Source: Paenibacillus sp. RC67 (GTDB lineage Bacteria > Bacillota > Bacilli > Paenibacillales > NBRC-103111). Taken from it: 64,000 nucleotides of DNA. The notes beneath the pieces were generated by a model, which saw only the letters and a list, made by a program, of their open reading frames with translations, was not told where the DNA came from and ran no database searches. Positions 17,514 through 25,796 of the stretch are shown here, piece by piece. The DNA lies in NCBI RefSeq assembly GCF_030020805.1, contig NZ_CP125098.1:7324501-7388500 (forward strand), in the 5' to 3' direction. The position numbers were made by a program, and so were the translations under genes. Within the stretch, counting starts at the first letter, position 1. The number at the start of each line of letters is the position of its first letter.

Positions 17514-18269
17514 TCAATAAAGCGAAATTACAAGAGCAATCCCTGCACCAATAGCGAAAGCCGTTAAAAAAGCCTCCGCCCCTTTGGACAGCCCGGAGAC
17601 GAGATGCCCTGCCATTAAATCCCGGACGGCGTTCGTAATCAGCAGACCCGGCACCAGCGGCATGACGGATCCTATAATGATCGTGTCCAGCTGGTGTCCT
17701 ATCCCCTGCTTAACGAATAAAAAGGATATCGTGCCAATCATTAACGATGCTAAAAACTCGGCAAAAAATTTGATTTCGATCCAACGCTGAATGTATAGGA
17801 GGAATAAAAAGCCTAGACCTCCGGATATAATCGCCGGGAGAACATCCTGCCAAATCCCCTGAAACATAATAAGGAAGCATCCGCTTGCCAAAGCCGCCGC
17901 AGCAACCTGAACCCATACCGGATAAGCGATTCGGGCCGCATCAATTTCTTTAAGCGCCTCATGAGCTTCTGAAGGGGACAGCTCTCCAGCGGTAATTTTT
18001 CTGGAAATGTCGTTCACAAGCGTTACTTTACGCAAGTCGGTCGACCGCTCCATAATACGAATCAAACGAGTCATCGGTTCGGTTCCATCAATCGAGAAAA
18101 AGATTCCGGTAGGAGTCACATAGCTGTGAGAGTTGTCCACCCCGAGCGCTGAAGCGATACGCATCATCGTATCCTCTACCCGATAGGTCTCTCCACCGCT
18201 TTGCAGCATAACTTTTCCGGCCAGCAGGCATATTTGCGTAATTTCATAATGTTGCTTAGTTGGCTCCAT
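17514..18269 (-). CDS. Threonine/serine exporter, large subunit (ThrE N-terminal, YjjP-like)
   Basis: A 251-residue protein. The soluble N-terminal part (residues 1-120) has the conserved GGETYRVEDTMMRIA and VTPTGIFFSIDG segments; five hydrophobic segments follow, with GSVMPLVPGLLITNAVRDLM. This is the larger half of a split ThrE-type transporter, thought to export amino acids such as threonine and serine or related dicarboxylates. The ATG at 18269 follows GAGGGAGAAG. Confidence 0.82.
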   Translation of the reverse strand: MEPTKQHYEITQICLLAGKVMLQSGGETYRVEDTMMRIASALGVDNSHSYVTPTGIFFSIDGTEPMTRLIRIMERSTDLRKVTLVNDISRKITAGELSPSEAHEALKEIDAARIAYPVWVQVAAAALASGCFLIMFQGIWQDVLPAIISGGLGFLFLLYIQRWIEIKFFAEFLASLMIGTISFLFVKQGIGHQLDTIIIGSVMPLVPGLLITNAVRDLMAGHLVSGLSKGAEAFLTAFAIGAGIALVISLY

Positions 18270-18443
18270 CAGACTTCTCCCTCGGGTCGTGATACAGTCG
18301 CTTGTTCTAAGTGTTTGCCTATTTTTGTATTTTTAAAAGAATTCGGCACCGGCATGCAAACCGACCTTTTTACAATGGTGCCTCTGCCTACAAATGTAAC
18401 GCAAAATGTAAGAAATGAATAGGGGGATCGATCCAATTATAAA

Positions 18444-18469
18444 ACAAAAAAACAGCCATTGCGGCTGCT
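18444..18469 (-). terminator. Terminator of the bacteriocin operon
   Basis: On the minus strand CAGCC-GCAAT-GGCTG is followed by T7. It is the first strong minus-strand stop signal after the SagB-type gene, beyond the foldback region. Confidence 0.6.
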
Positions 18470-18712
18470 TGAGTCTGTCGATAAATGTGTTATTCAGAAA
18501 ATGACGGCTAACGAGAGGTGGGGTATTCCCTTGCTTACGTAGTAAGTTTTCTTATGGAAAACTCTTAAAGCATCCACCTTTGTTATCGGGAAATCACCGC
18601 TGTAAAGCGAATGAATTGAAAATTTCCCGATAACAACAGTGGCTGGAAGGGGGTACCCCACCGGAGTACCACGTACATTTCTGAAGCTTCTTGGGTTTCT
18701 CGACACTCTAAA
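18466..18712. repeat. Imperfect 250-bp foldback (inverted repeat) sequence
   Basis: Three nested pairs of arms are visible. The inner pair, 18574-18594 and 18621-18641, matches in 19 of 21 bases (core TTGTTATCGGGAAAT). A middle pair matches GGTGGGGTATTCCC with GGGGGTACCCCACC. An outer weaker pair matches TGTCGATAAA and TTCAGAAAATG near the left with TTTCTCGACA and CATTTCTGAA near the right. The left arm also holds small hairpins (CTTAC-GTA-GTAAG, AGTTTTC-TTAT-GGAAAACT). No open frame lies inside. It fits a decayed MITE-like element or a structured 3' UTR/RNA of the bacteriocin operon. The rest of the 18270-18731 gap is featureless apart from the terminator. Confidence 0.6.
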
Positions 18713-18731
18713 CCGTTGCGGCTGCTTCTAC

Positions 18732-20330
18732 TCAACCATGCAGTCCAGCAGTCAAACGAGGACTCGGACGGTAAGCGCCAACGGGGATTTGGATCAAGCT
18801 GCATAATCCCTTCTCCGGCATCCGGTATATAGCATCACATAATTGAGTGTCGTACCCGAGCAGCGGATGACCGCCCCATCCGAGCGCCGATGCAGCCAAC
18901 AGCAAGCGCTGCACCAGCATTCCCGCCTCCATCTGTTGAATCCGGAAGCCCCTGTACCCAAGCTCGGCAGTATAATGGCTGCTATCCCCGGCCACATGAA
19001 AGCAAAGAGGGACCTGAAGCACGTTCACATTATCGGAAGTCCTCCCCTGCTGTATCCATAAACGTTGATCTCCGCTGCGAACTTGTCTCAGCGCGTGCTT
19101 CCCTCCGTCATAACTATAAGCCCCATCTGGAAGGCCTTCGATCTGATGCGTACAAACGTAAAGAGATACACGAGGAAGCGAATGCCCCCGGTCGCAGTCC
19201 AGATCATTCCGGTAAACAAAGGAATCCGTCGTCTCCTTCAGTAGTATGGCAAGCTCATATTGACTAACTGAACTGAGTACAAAATCCGTATCCGGACAAT
19301 ATCGCCTTCTGCTTACGTCTGCGAAATCATAGAACATACGTTCCAAGCTGGGCAGCAGTATGGCTCCTTCTTCGCCTAGAGATAGACTTCCCTTCGAGCC
19401 GAATGAAGAAGCTAAAGACGCCTCCATCGTATTGAGCATAACAGCCTCGTTCATCTTGAGCAGCAGAGGATAGGGATGGACTCGATTCGATCTTATATAA
19501 TGCTCATGCAGCAAGGGAGGGAGCTCCCGACACAGCGCTTCAGCATCGACTACTTCCTCGCCCTCATTAGCGCAGATTCCAGAGGGGATAAACCAGGAAA
19601 CGGTCGGTTCCACTGTCATTGGGATGGCTGCATATACACTCTCTTCCTGTTCCGATAGGCCTAACAGATGATTTATCGCCCGGTCCATAAAACGGAAGCA
19701 GACACCTGCATCGTAGCCAAACCGTTTTGCCGTCTCCAGCAGCTGGCCCATCATCGCTCCTGCATCCAATCCCTGAAGGCGATAGGAAAATGAATGGTAT
19801 TTAAAGAAATTTTTCCAAAACATAGCCGAGACGAAAACAACCGCAAAGCACTCTTTGATATCGCATGGATGTCCCAAGGCTTGCATCAAATAGTTGTCAA
19901 AGCAGCCCTCGCGAAGCAGCACGAGCCGATGATGTGCCGTATCGTAATGATACACTCCGGTCGGCAGCCCCTCGAGTTTCAAATATAAATAGCATTCATT
20001 CGGATACAATGCCCCTCCGGAAGGGGCGAATCTTCGATACATAGGGAGTACGATTCGTTCCACTTCTTTATCGGGCATAATACAATAGCTGAACTGAGCC
20101 AGCCCGCAGGAATACCACAGAAAATGGCCGAGACTTTGAAGATCGGGCAGCTTTTTCGGTTTCATATCCTCTGTAAGCTTCAATGGAACATTATCAGGCA
20201 GGGGCACAGCGGGTAAGCCTCGGTAAAGCTTGTAGGGCAGCGGTCCGTCGGCCCAATCCACAACACGGTCCGGAGGTTTGGTTTTGTCGATGTCATACAG
20301 CAAATCATGCAAAAATGAGTCCAGGCTCAT
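18732..20330 (-). CDS. SagB/ThcOx-type azoline dehydrogenase, double nitroreductase domain
   Basis: A 532-residue FMN-dependent dehydrogenase expected to oxidise thiazolines of the modified precursor to thiazoles. It contains two nitroreductase-like halves. The first (about residues 60-270) has the FMN-contacting RRFAPSGGALYPNECYLYL and a conserved helix GAMMGQLLETAKRFGYDAG. The second (about 320-520) has SLPRVSLYV, GYRGFRIQQMEAGMLVQRLLLAASALGWGGHPLLGYD but lacks the S-G-G-A-L-Y-P-N loop, so it may be structural. The length of about 530 matches the SagB-like proteins of bacilli rather than the 250-residue single-domain form. The ATG at 20330 follows GGGAGGAAAGCG. It ends the biosynthetic operon. 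Confidence 0.85.
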   Translation of the reverse strand: MSLDSFLHDLLYDIDKTKPPDRVVDWADGPLPYKLYRGLPAVPLPDNVPLKLTEDMKPKKLPDLQSLGHFLWYSCGLAQFSYCIMPDKEVERIVLPMYRRFAPSGGALYPNECYLYLKLEGLPTGVYHYDTAHHRLVLLREGCFDNYLMQALGHPCDIKECFAVVFVSAMFWKNFFKYHSFSYRLQGLDAGAMMGQLLETAKRFGYDAGVCFRFMDRAINHLLGLSEQEESVYAAIPMTVEPTVSWFIPSGICANEGEEVVDAEALCRELPPLLHEHYIRSNRVHPYPLLLKMNEAVMLNTMEASLASSFGSKGSLSLGEEGAILLPSLERMFYDFADVSRRRYCPDTDFVLSSVSQYELAILLKETTDSFVYRNDLDCDRGHSLPRVSLYVCTHQIEGLPDGAYSYDGGKHALRQVRSGDQRLWIQQGRTSDNVNVLQVPLCFHVAGDSSHYTAELGYRGFRIQQMEAGMLVQRLLLAASALGWGGHPLLGYDTQLCDAIYRMPEKGLCSLIQIPVGAYRPSPRLTAGLHG

Positions 20331-20403
20331 TCGCTTTCCTCCCATACAGAGAATGGAAACTCGGGACCGCTTCACGTACCCATACTCTTTTGTCGTTTGA
20401 TGG

Positions 20404-22347
20404 TTATGGAAACGGGTGAGGATACGGATTCAATTGATCCGGTGTTAAAGGGTGTGCAGCAAATCCAAGCTGTGCAGGTACGCTGAATAATCTCTCCAGT
20501 CCGGTTATGCGAGTATAATGATGGCCGAAAGTCATAGGAAGCAAGCCGGGAATAAGCACTTTGACACAATAAAGGCCATTACGCTCAAGCTCAGGGGCCG
20601 TTACATCCACTACAATAATTTCAAGGTTCACCCTGCGAAATGCCTCAACGATCTCCTTTACATCCTCTGTCAAATCAGCATGAGCACTCCTGCCTTTGAA
20701 CTGCTCATCAAATCTGTGCAGCGGACGCTGTCCGCCAAGCAAAAACTGCAGCCTCTCTGCTGCCTGCGGTAATCCGTACAACATTGCGTGGTCATCCATC
20801 GTCCATACTTGAGAAGAATCGAGGAGCATGCTCTCACAAGCTTCCCGCTTGGCCTCCATTTTTGAATCCAGATTGATCACCGTGCCTGCCAATTCATGAA
20901 GCGCACCTTTAACCGCCCGTACCGGGTCCGGCCCCGCCCCTGCAGCGCAGATGAGATTCATACCGCTTGGCTTGCGGTTAAGAGCAACTCCCCATACACT
21001 CGGTATCCCATGCTCCATCGTTGAATTAAAAAACCTGACATCAAATCCAGCAACAGCCCGTAAACGCTCAACCATCCATAACAGCTCTGTATCGTTCGCT
21101 GAAGATAGATCTAGCTCCGGGATTGGCAGACGCCCAAACCAGGTCATCAGGAACGAATCACGTTCCACCACTTCCAGTATCCCGTATAAAGCAGCTTCTG
21201 TCAGACTGCTCCCCAAGGCACAACCGTTGGACGATTCGAACACATAAGGATTGCCGGACGTCATGCTGTAATACGCCAGCTGCTCAGGAACAAGAAGGGG
21301 ACGCTCCTGCGTCAGCGAATAACCCCAGACCCAGGGAATCGAAGACGTAGCATCAAAAGGCTTAAACGGGAAGCCTTCCCGAGCGTACTGCTCCTGGGAG
21401 TGAACTCCTACGGAGAGAGGATCCATCGCTTGGTCCGCCAACTCCAGATAGCTGCCGCTGACAACCGTCCTTTTGGCCCTCGGTTCCAGACTCGAGTAAC
21501 GCTCAATGCCCTCTAAAATAGCCGTAAAATGGCTTATTGCATACGAATGTGTTCTGCCCGCCGTCCCTACATCTTCGTTTGCTAGCGGTAAATTGACACT
21601 GGCATCTGCAAACGGCGATACCAGGTCTGTCCGTTCCCCATTCAGCAAACCGGTACGATAATCCAAATAATCGGCCTGGAGAAAATGCTTCAGGTCATCC
21701 ATGGAACGGGAACGGTAGCTGTCCACACTGATTTTTGGGGTTGGATTCAATACTAGACGCGCTGTTTCGGCACAATCCTCTGCCGCTCGACTGCAAAGCG
21801 GACAAAGCGAATCCGGAAGCACGAAATGATAAGTGCATTCCAACGTCGACAAATTGAGAAGATATAAGCTTCCTTGCCTATACTCGGAGCTTAGCAGCAG
21901 CTTTCGAACCTCAGCCCCGAGCAAATAAGAGGCGTGCAGCAGTCCTGTCCTGGTGACCCATGCATCTCCTGCGGGGGAACCTCCTGATTCGACCCGTTGC
22001 TTGCGTAGCCTATTCATTTCCCAGCTCTCTTGTCCTGCCCGGATTCGTCTTCGCTCGGCGCATTGAGAGCAACCGGTTACATCCGGTCGTACAAGCGGGC
22101 CTAAGACGGCATCTCCGAAGGAGACAAAACCACCATACCAAGGAATACCGGCAGGCTGAAGCAGTTCTTCCGTTGTAAGCTGCAGTGAAGGGTCCCAACC
22201 ATCGCTCAGCACTACGACCAATTGCGCCGCTTCGGGAACGCCGGATTCCCAATCGGCTTGCCGAATAACCTTGAAATAGGAGGACAATTCCTCATAGGCA
22301 TAATCCGCCAGCTGTCCGGCACCTACTATGGCTACGACAGCGTTCAC
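20404..22347 (-). CDS. E1-like/YcaO fusion cyclodehydratase (TOMM)
   Basis: A 647-residue protein. The N-terminal 220 residues form a ThiF/E1-like leader-binding part with a zinc-type Cys set (GCSQCAERRR at about 91-100 and CPLC at about 183-186). The C-terminal YcaO domain starts near residue 250 and carries SYAISHFTAILEGIERYSS, ESSNGCALGSSLTEAALYGILEVVERDSFL and RAVKGALHELAG, the ATP-binding Glu-rich motifs. It ends with NPYPHPFP, the PxPxP tail needed by azoline-forming YcaO proteins. It would use ATP to convert Cys of the precursor to thiazolines. The GTG start at 22347 follows AAGGAGGAATC and overlaps the upstream stop by 4 nt. Confidence 0.92.
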   Translation of the reverse strand: MNAVVAIVGAGQLADYAYEELSSYFKVIRQADWESGVPEAAQLVVVLSDGWDPSLQLTTEELLQPAGIPWYGGFVSFGDAVLGPLVRPDVTGCSQCAERRRIRAGQESWEMNRLRKQRVESGGSPAGDAWVTRTGLLHASYLLGAEVRKLLLSSEYRQGSLYLLNLSTLECTYHFVLPDSLCPLCSRAAEDCAETARLVLNPTPKISVDSYRSRSMDDLKHFLQADYLDYRTGLLNGERTDLVSPFADASVNLPLANEDVGTAGRTHSYAISHFTAILEGIERYSSLEPRAKRTVVSGSYLELADQAMDPLSVGVHSQEQYAREGFPFKPFDATSSIPWVWGYSLTQERPLLVPEQLAYYSMTSGNPYVFESSNGCALGSSLTEAALYGILEVVERDSFLMTWFGRLPIPELDLSSANDTELLWMVERLRAVAGFDVRFFNSTMEHGIPSVWGVALNRKPSGMNLICAAGAGPDPVRAVKGALHELAGTVINLDSKMEAKREACESMLLDSSQVWTMDDHAMLYGLPQAAERLQFLLGGQRPLHRFDEQFKGRSAHADLTEDVKEIVEAFRRVNLEIIVVDVTAPELERNGLYCVKVLIPGLLPMTFGHHYTRITGLERLFSVPAQLGFAAHPLTPDQLNPYPHPFP

Positions 22348-24323
22348 TCTGATTCCTCCTTCCGCAAAATAACGCCATATACACCGGCAAGCCCCTCTTT
22401 CAGGAACGGCTCTATGGCCAAATCTATCACTTCAAGCCGCATTCCAAGGCTTCCTGTTATCTGTAAGGCCGTTTGCAGGAGATCAGGCTGTGCGGCTGTT
22501 CCGTAAGCAGCAATTTCAAGGCGAATCGGCTCCCTGGCTTCTGTATGAACACACGTTTCCTCCCACACTTGAGCGCACCTGGAAGAGCATACGCTTCCGT
22601 TCTGCTCATAAAGCAGCGCTAGCTGAAGTGCACTGCGCAAAGCGAGCGTTGTATTCAAACCGATGCTTGTAAACCAACGATGCTCCACTCCCACCCAAGC
22701 AACGGGGAATCCCAGCAGCTCTTCACCTAGGCCTATGATTGGGGCCCCTCTCTTTACGGATAATGCTTGAAAACCAAACCGGCTTCGTGTATCGTCTATT
22801 CCTTCCAGCTGTACAGGATGGATGACAGGCACCTGCCCAAGATGTCTTCCATTCCATTCGGTCTGCAATCGTTGGGTAAGTGCCCTTCCTATTCCCTCGG
22901 CAACCGTCTCCCCCGCTCCGATACCAACCAACTGGAATCGCCCAACCCTCCCCTCGGCTTCGTCAAGCTCGTTAGATCTTTGTTCAAGAAGCGGCTTCGT
23001 CAATCGGGCCACATACGCCTCCAATCCTGTTAATCCAGCTTCTCGTCTTGCTTCCTCATGTGTCAGACCGGCTCCAATCCATTCAGTCAGCAGCTCCGCA
23101 GGACCTTCCGACAAAGGGTCGACAGCCTGAACACAGCATTGAGCCAGTGGAAGTTGTATGAGCTCACCCTCCTCCCATTTGTGCAAAATGCCGGTTTCTA
23201 CAGAAGTCAGTCCGCTCAAAAACGATAACAGCCGGCTGCCCTCCAGTTGAGAATTTTCCTCCTGATGAACCAACGTCTCTGCAGAAACAACTTGGAGCTC
23301 TAACGGCCACTGATTTGCTAAAGGATGAGGCAGATAGGAATGCCAACTTCCTTCCAAAGTTTCCAGGTTCATCAGGTACAGCTCGCCGTTTCTTCCGGGC
23401 GGCAATGCTCCTGTTATTCTCTTGAACAGCTCAAATACCATCGTGTTCACCAGCAGTGCTCCTGCCGTCGCAGAAAAGGCATGCTGACCGGAATCCCCGC
23501 GCCATACGGAGGAATGAACCCGGCGCCAGGCGGATTCCCAATCTCCATCAAGCTCAGGGTGTACAAGCGGACCCGCAAAGCCTGATTGCTGCACTATGCA
23601 GGCGGGAATAAACCACTTACCCTCCTTACGGCAAGCCTCGTGAATAACCCTAAGCTGTGAAACATCTCCCTCCCTCGATACATATCCGACGATGTCGTAA
23701 GGCGCTATCGTTCCCCTCCAGAAATGGAGATCCTCATTTGATGAGGTAAGCTGTGTCATCTCCAGCGTCACTTCGGGATCGGTCTCGCGCGAATGCTTGA
23801 CGAGCTCAACGATTCTTTCCTGATCCGTCGGCTCCGAATCCGTAAGCAGCACATGCAGCTTAGGCAAGCCCGTTTCCAGTAAAGCGGCAACCAGTGAAAT
23901 CATCAATGGTCCGGAACCAACCACCAGCAGCCGAGTTTCACGATAGCTTTGAAACCGATAGCCTCCCGACGAACCGAATTGATCCAAAAATTCGATTTGC
24001 GATGCGTATTTCATCGTTAAAGCTTCAGGTAATTCATGTGGTAAATCCGTACTTACATCCCGAACAAAGCCGTTGTCATACAGCACTTGAGCTATATCGT
24101 ACATTTGTTTCACGTAAGCATCCGGCAGTCCGTCGCTTAAATCGTCCATCGTATATTCGCCGTTGAACATCGGGATTAACCGCTCAACCCACTGATCGAT
24201 CGTATTGCCCTCTATGCGGAATGAACTTACATTATTGCGGAAATAAACGCTGCCCTGCGGCTCTGGAAGAAAAAAAGTATCCCTTTTTACTTTGAGACGC
24301 ATAGAAGGATGAATTTGGCCCAT
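22344..24323 (-). CDS. Putative thiazole-containing bacteriocin maturation protein (Ocin-ThiF-like)
   Basis: A 659-residue protein of the type found beside heterocycloanthracin precursors. The N-terminus (MRLKVKRDTFFLPEPQGSVYFRNN...) resembles a RiPP-recognition winged helix, and a Rossmann-like segment TRLLVVGSGPLMISLVAALLE begins near residue 130, as in ThiF/E1 proteins. The catalytic Cys pairs of true E1 enzymes are not obvious. It probably binds the leader and presents the precursor to the YcaO protein. The ATG at 24323 with AGGAGGGATAGT before it is preferred over one 13 codons upstream. It is the first biosynthetic gene, followed by a 4-nt overlap. Confidence 0.88.
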   Translation of the reverse strand: MGQIHPSMRLKVKRDTFFLPEPQGSVYFRNNVSSFRIEGNTIDQWVERLIPMFNGEYTMDDLSDGLPDAYVKQMYDIAQVLYDNGFVRDVSTDLPHELPEALTMKYASQIEFLDQFGSSGGYRFQSYRETRLLVVGSGPLMISLVAALLETGLPKLHVLLTDSEPTDQERIVELVKHSRETDPEVTLEMTQLTSSNEDLHFWRGTIAPYDIVGYVSREGDVSQLRVIHEACRKEGKWFIPACIVQQSGFAGPLVHPELDGDWESAWRRVHSSVWRGDSGQHAFSATAGALLVNTMVFELFKRITGALPPGRNGELYLMNLETLEGSWHSYLPHPLANQWPLELQVVSAETLVHQEENSQLEGSRLLSFLSGLTSVETGILHKWEEGELIQLPLAQCCVQAVDPLSEGPAELLTEWIGAGLTHEEARREAGLTGLEAYVARLTKPLLEQRSNELDEAEGRVGRFQLVGIGAGETVAEGIGRALTQRLQTEWNGRHLGQVPVIHPVQLEGIDDTRSRFGFQALSVKRGAPIIGLGEELLGFPVAWVGVEHRWFTSIGLNTTLALRSALQLALLYEQNGSVCSSRCAQVWEETCVHTEAREPIRLEIAAYGTAAQPDLLQTALQITGSLGMRLEVIDLAIEPFLKEGLAGVYGVILRKEESE

Positions 24324-24425
24324 ACTATCCCTCCTTTGCTCTTGGCATTGCCCCATATGCAATTACATATTATTTTATGTATGCCTAGTTGTCCTTCATG
24401 TCACGTTAAAATACTCTGAACGCAG

Positions 24426-24461
24426 AAAAGCCCCTGCATTCCATGGAATGTAAGGGCTTTT
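24426..24461 (-). terminator. Terminator between precursor and biosynthetic genes
   Basis: AAAAGCCCCTGCATTCC pairs with GGAATGTAAGGGCTTTT across ATGG. On the minus strand it follows the precursor gene. Readthrough past it would give much precursor and less enzyme, a common RiPP arrangement, unless the enzymes have their own promoter in the 100 bp after it. Confidence 0.7.
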
Positions 24462-24495
24462 GCTGCGGAGCATTCGGAACTTCTTATTATTGGCC

Positions 24496-24522
24496 GTGAG
24501 GGTACCGGTATGGAACCCTCGT
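24496..24522 (-). other. Hairpin just after the precursor stop
   Basis: GAGGGTACC-GGTAT-GGAACCCTC lies about 30 bp after the precursor stop codon and lacks a T run. It may protect the 3' end of the precursor mRNA. Confidence 0.45.
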
Positions 24523-24551
24523 GATCGGCTCGGTTTAACGCAAACGCTATC

Positions 24552-24824
24552 TTATCGACCTTGGCCTGTGCCATGACAGTTATGGCAATTATGACAATTG
24601 TGACAGTTATGACAAGTGTGGCAATTATGGCAGTTGTGGCAGTTATGACAGTTATGGCAATTATGGCAGTTGTGGCAATGATGACAGTTAAAGCAGTTAT
24701 GGCAGTTGTGGCAATTAAACCATGTACGATCGCTTTGTTGGTCAGCTACCTTCCAGGAAGTCACCTCTCCAGCTTTCAAGTCGGAAACGTTCAACTTTTG
24801 TAAATCCTTTTTAAAATCTCCCAT
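24552..24824 (-). CDS. Heterocycloanthracin/sonorensin-type bacteriocin precursor
   Basis: A 90-residue RiPP precursor. Residues 1-35 are the leader (MGDFKKDLQKLNVSDLKAG..., like the FxxDLQxLNVxDxxAGEVT leader of this family as I recall it). Residues 36-83 are 16 consecutive x-x-Cys triplets, mostly His-Asn-Cys, with variants FNC (twice), HHC and HTC; the tail is HGTGQGR. Every third residue is Cys, so up to 16 thiazole or thiazoline rings could form. The ATG at 24824 is chosen because GGAGG lies nine nt before it; an ATG three codons earlier abuts that site. The maturation genes follow on the same strand. On plus-strand DNA the core appears as 9-bp repeats. Confidence 0.93.
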   Translation of the reverse strand: MGDFKKDLQKLNVSDLKAGEVTSWKVADQQSDRTWFNCHNCHNCFNCHHCHNCHNCHNCHNCHNCHNCHTCHNCHNCHNCHNCHGTGQGR

Positions 24825-24905
24825 GTATATCATCCTCCGCCTAAATAATTATGCTGGCAGGATATACTGACACAGACTTTGCTGCCTGCTCCCCATTCCG
24901 CCAAC

Positions 24906-24924
24906 GTCATGAATACCCCATGAC
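24906..24924. promoter_or_regulatory. Palindrome upstream of the bacteriocin precursor
   Basis: GTCATG-AATACCC-CATGAC is a perfect 6-bp inverted repeat with a 7-bp spacer, about 80-100 bp upstream of the precursor start. It is a candidate operator; the binding protein is unknown. Confidence 0.35.
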
Positions 24925-25016
24925 AACATATGTAGCGGATTCCGCTCTTGTTACTGATTTGAACACCTAATTTTCAAAAATAACCTATAAGGTTCTACCG
25001 CCGCTTTTGCTGCAAC

Positions 25017-25057
25017 AAAAAAAGCCTATCTGCGGGAATGCCGCTGACAGGCTTTTT
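25017..25057 (-). terminator. Terminator between the repeat-protein gene and the precursor
   Basis: AAAAAAGCCTATCTGCGG pairs imperfectly with CCGCTGACAGGCTTTTT; T run on both strands. It separates transcription of the 25286-25796 gene from the precursor. Confidence 0.7.
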
Positions 25058-25285
25058 CGACCGGTGCTTCCGGATTATTGATATTAGATTACCACAATAC
25101 ATGGGTATCGTCTACCATTATTTGCTAAACCAATTCATATAAAATGATGATTCGATGCCGGAGCTTTGCTAAGTATGCCCTGTCCCAGAGCGTATATCGA
25201 ATCAGCCGTAGCGAAGTCCTATCGGCAACCGTGGATTAGTCGTTAAATTAGGGGACAAAGCTGCTTCAGCTAGGCGGCAGAAAGC

Positions 25286-25796
25286 CTACTTCTTGCCGCG
25301 GTCTTGACCTGACCGGTGACCTCCCTGGCTTCCCCAATGGCCACCTTGACCTTGTCCGTGTCCGCCTTGGCCTCCCCAGTGGCCTCCTTGGCCTTGCCCA
25401 TGTCCACCTTGGCCTCCCCAATGTCCGCCTTGGCCTTGCCCGTGTCCTCCTTGGCCTCCCCAGTGGCCTCCTTGGCCTCCCCAATGTCCGCCTTGGCCTT
25501 GCCCGTGTCCGCCTTGGCCTCCCCAGTGTCCGCCTTGGCCTCCCCAGTGTCCGCCTTGGCCTCCCCAGTGTCCGCCTTGGCCTCCCCAATGTCCGCCTTG
25601 GCCTCCCCAGTGGCCGCCTTGGCCTCCCCCAGTGTCCGCCTTGGCCTCCCCAATGTCCGCCTTGGCCTCCCCAGTGGCCGCCTTGGCCTCCCCAGTGGCC
25701 GCCTTGACCTGGCCACATTTGACCACCCTGGCCTGGCCACATTTGGCTGCCTCCTTGACCTGGCCACCACTGATACGAGCGTTTATTTTTACTCAT
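25286..25796 (-). CDS. Gly/Gln/His/Trp-rich tandem-repeat protein, frame broken by one extra base
   Basis: The ATG at 25796 (ribosome site GAGAGGGATGGG) opens MSKNKRSYQWWPGQGGSQMW, then WPGQGG units, then a 7-residue repeat GHWGGQG with some GHGQGQG units. After four or five repeats the frame shifts to an Arg/Pro-rich reading that ends at 25266. Removing one C from the C5 run at 25626-25630, where all sister repeats have C4, restores GHWGGQG to a basic end (HRSGQDRGKK) and stop at 25286, giving 169 residues. The repeats contain no Cys, Ser or Thr, so it is not a likely azole substrate. It could be a coat, matrix or metal-binding protein. No family is recognised. Confidence 0.5.
25300..25720. 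repeat. 21-bp tandem repeats, about 20 units
   Basis: Units read GCCTTGGCCTCCCCAGTGTC on plus with small variants (AGTGG, AATGT, TGCCCGTGT). The stop-free 21-bp unit leaves several frames open on both strands, so most long frames here are shadows of one gene. Confidence 0.9.

Larger units (their letters stand above)
24825..25285. other. Leader region of the precursor gene
   Basis: A 461-bp gap between the precursor and the upstream repeat gene. It holds the presumed precursor promoter, a palindrome at 24906 and a terminator at 25017. From 25058 to 25285 nothing was recognised: no frame with a ribosome site, repeat or stable hairpin. Confidence 0.4.

Noticed and set aside
24561..24803. Plus-strand frame of Met/Val/Ile/Ala repeats opposite the bacteriocin precursor
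   Set aside because: It is the mirror of the His-Asn-Cys codon repeats; no ribosome site, and the minus-strand gene fits a known family.
24560..25720. CRISPR-like array
   Set aside because: The repeats are directly contiguous, 9 or 21 bp long and coding; there are no unique spacers and no cas genes.
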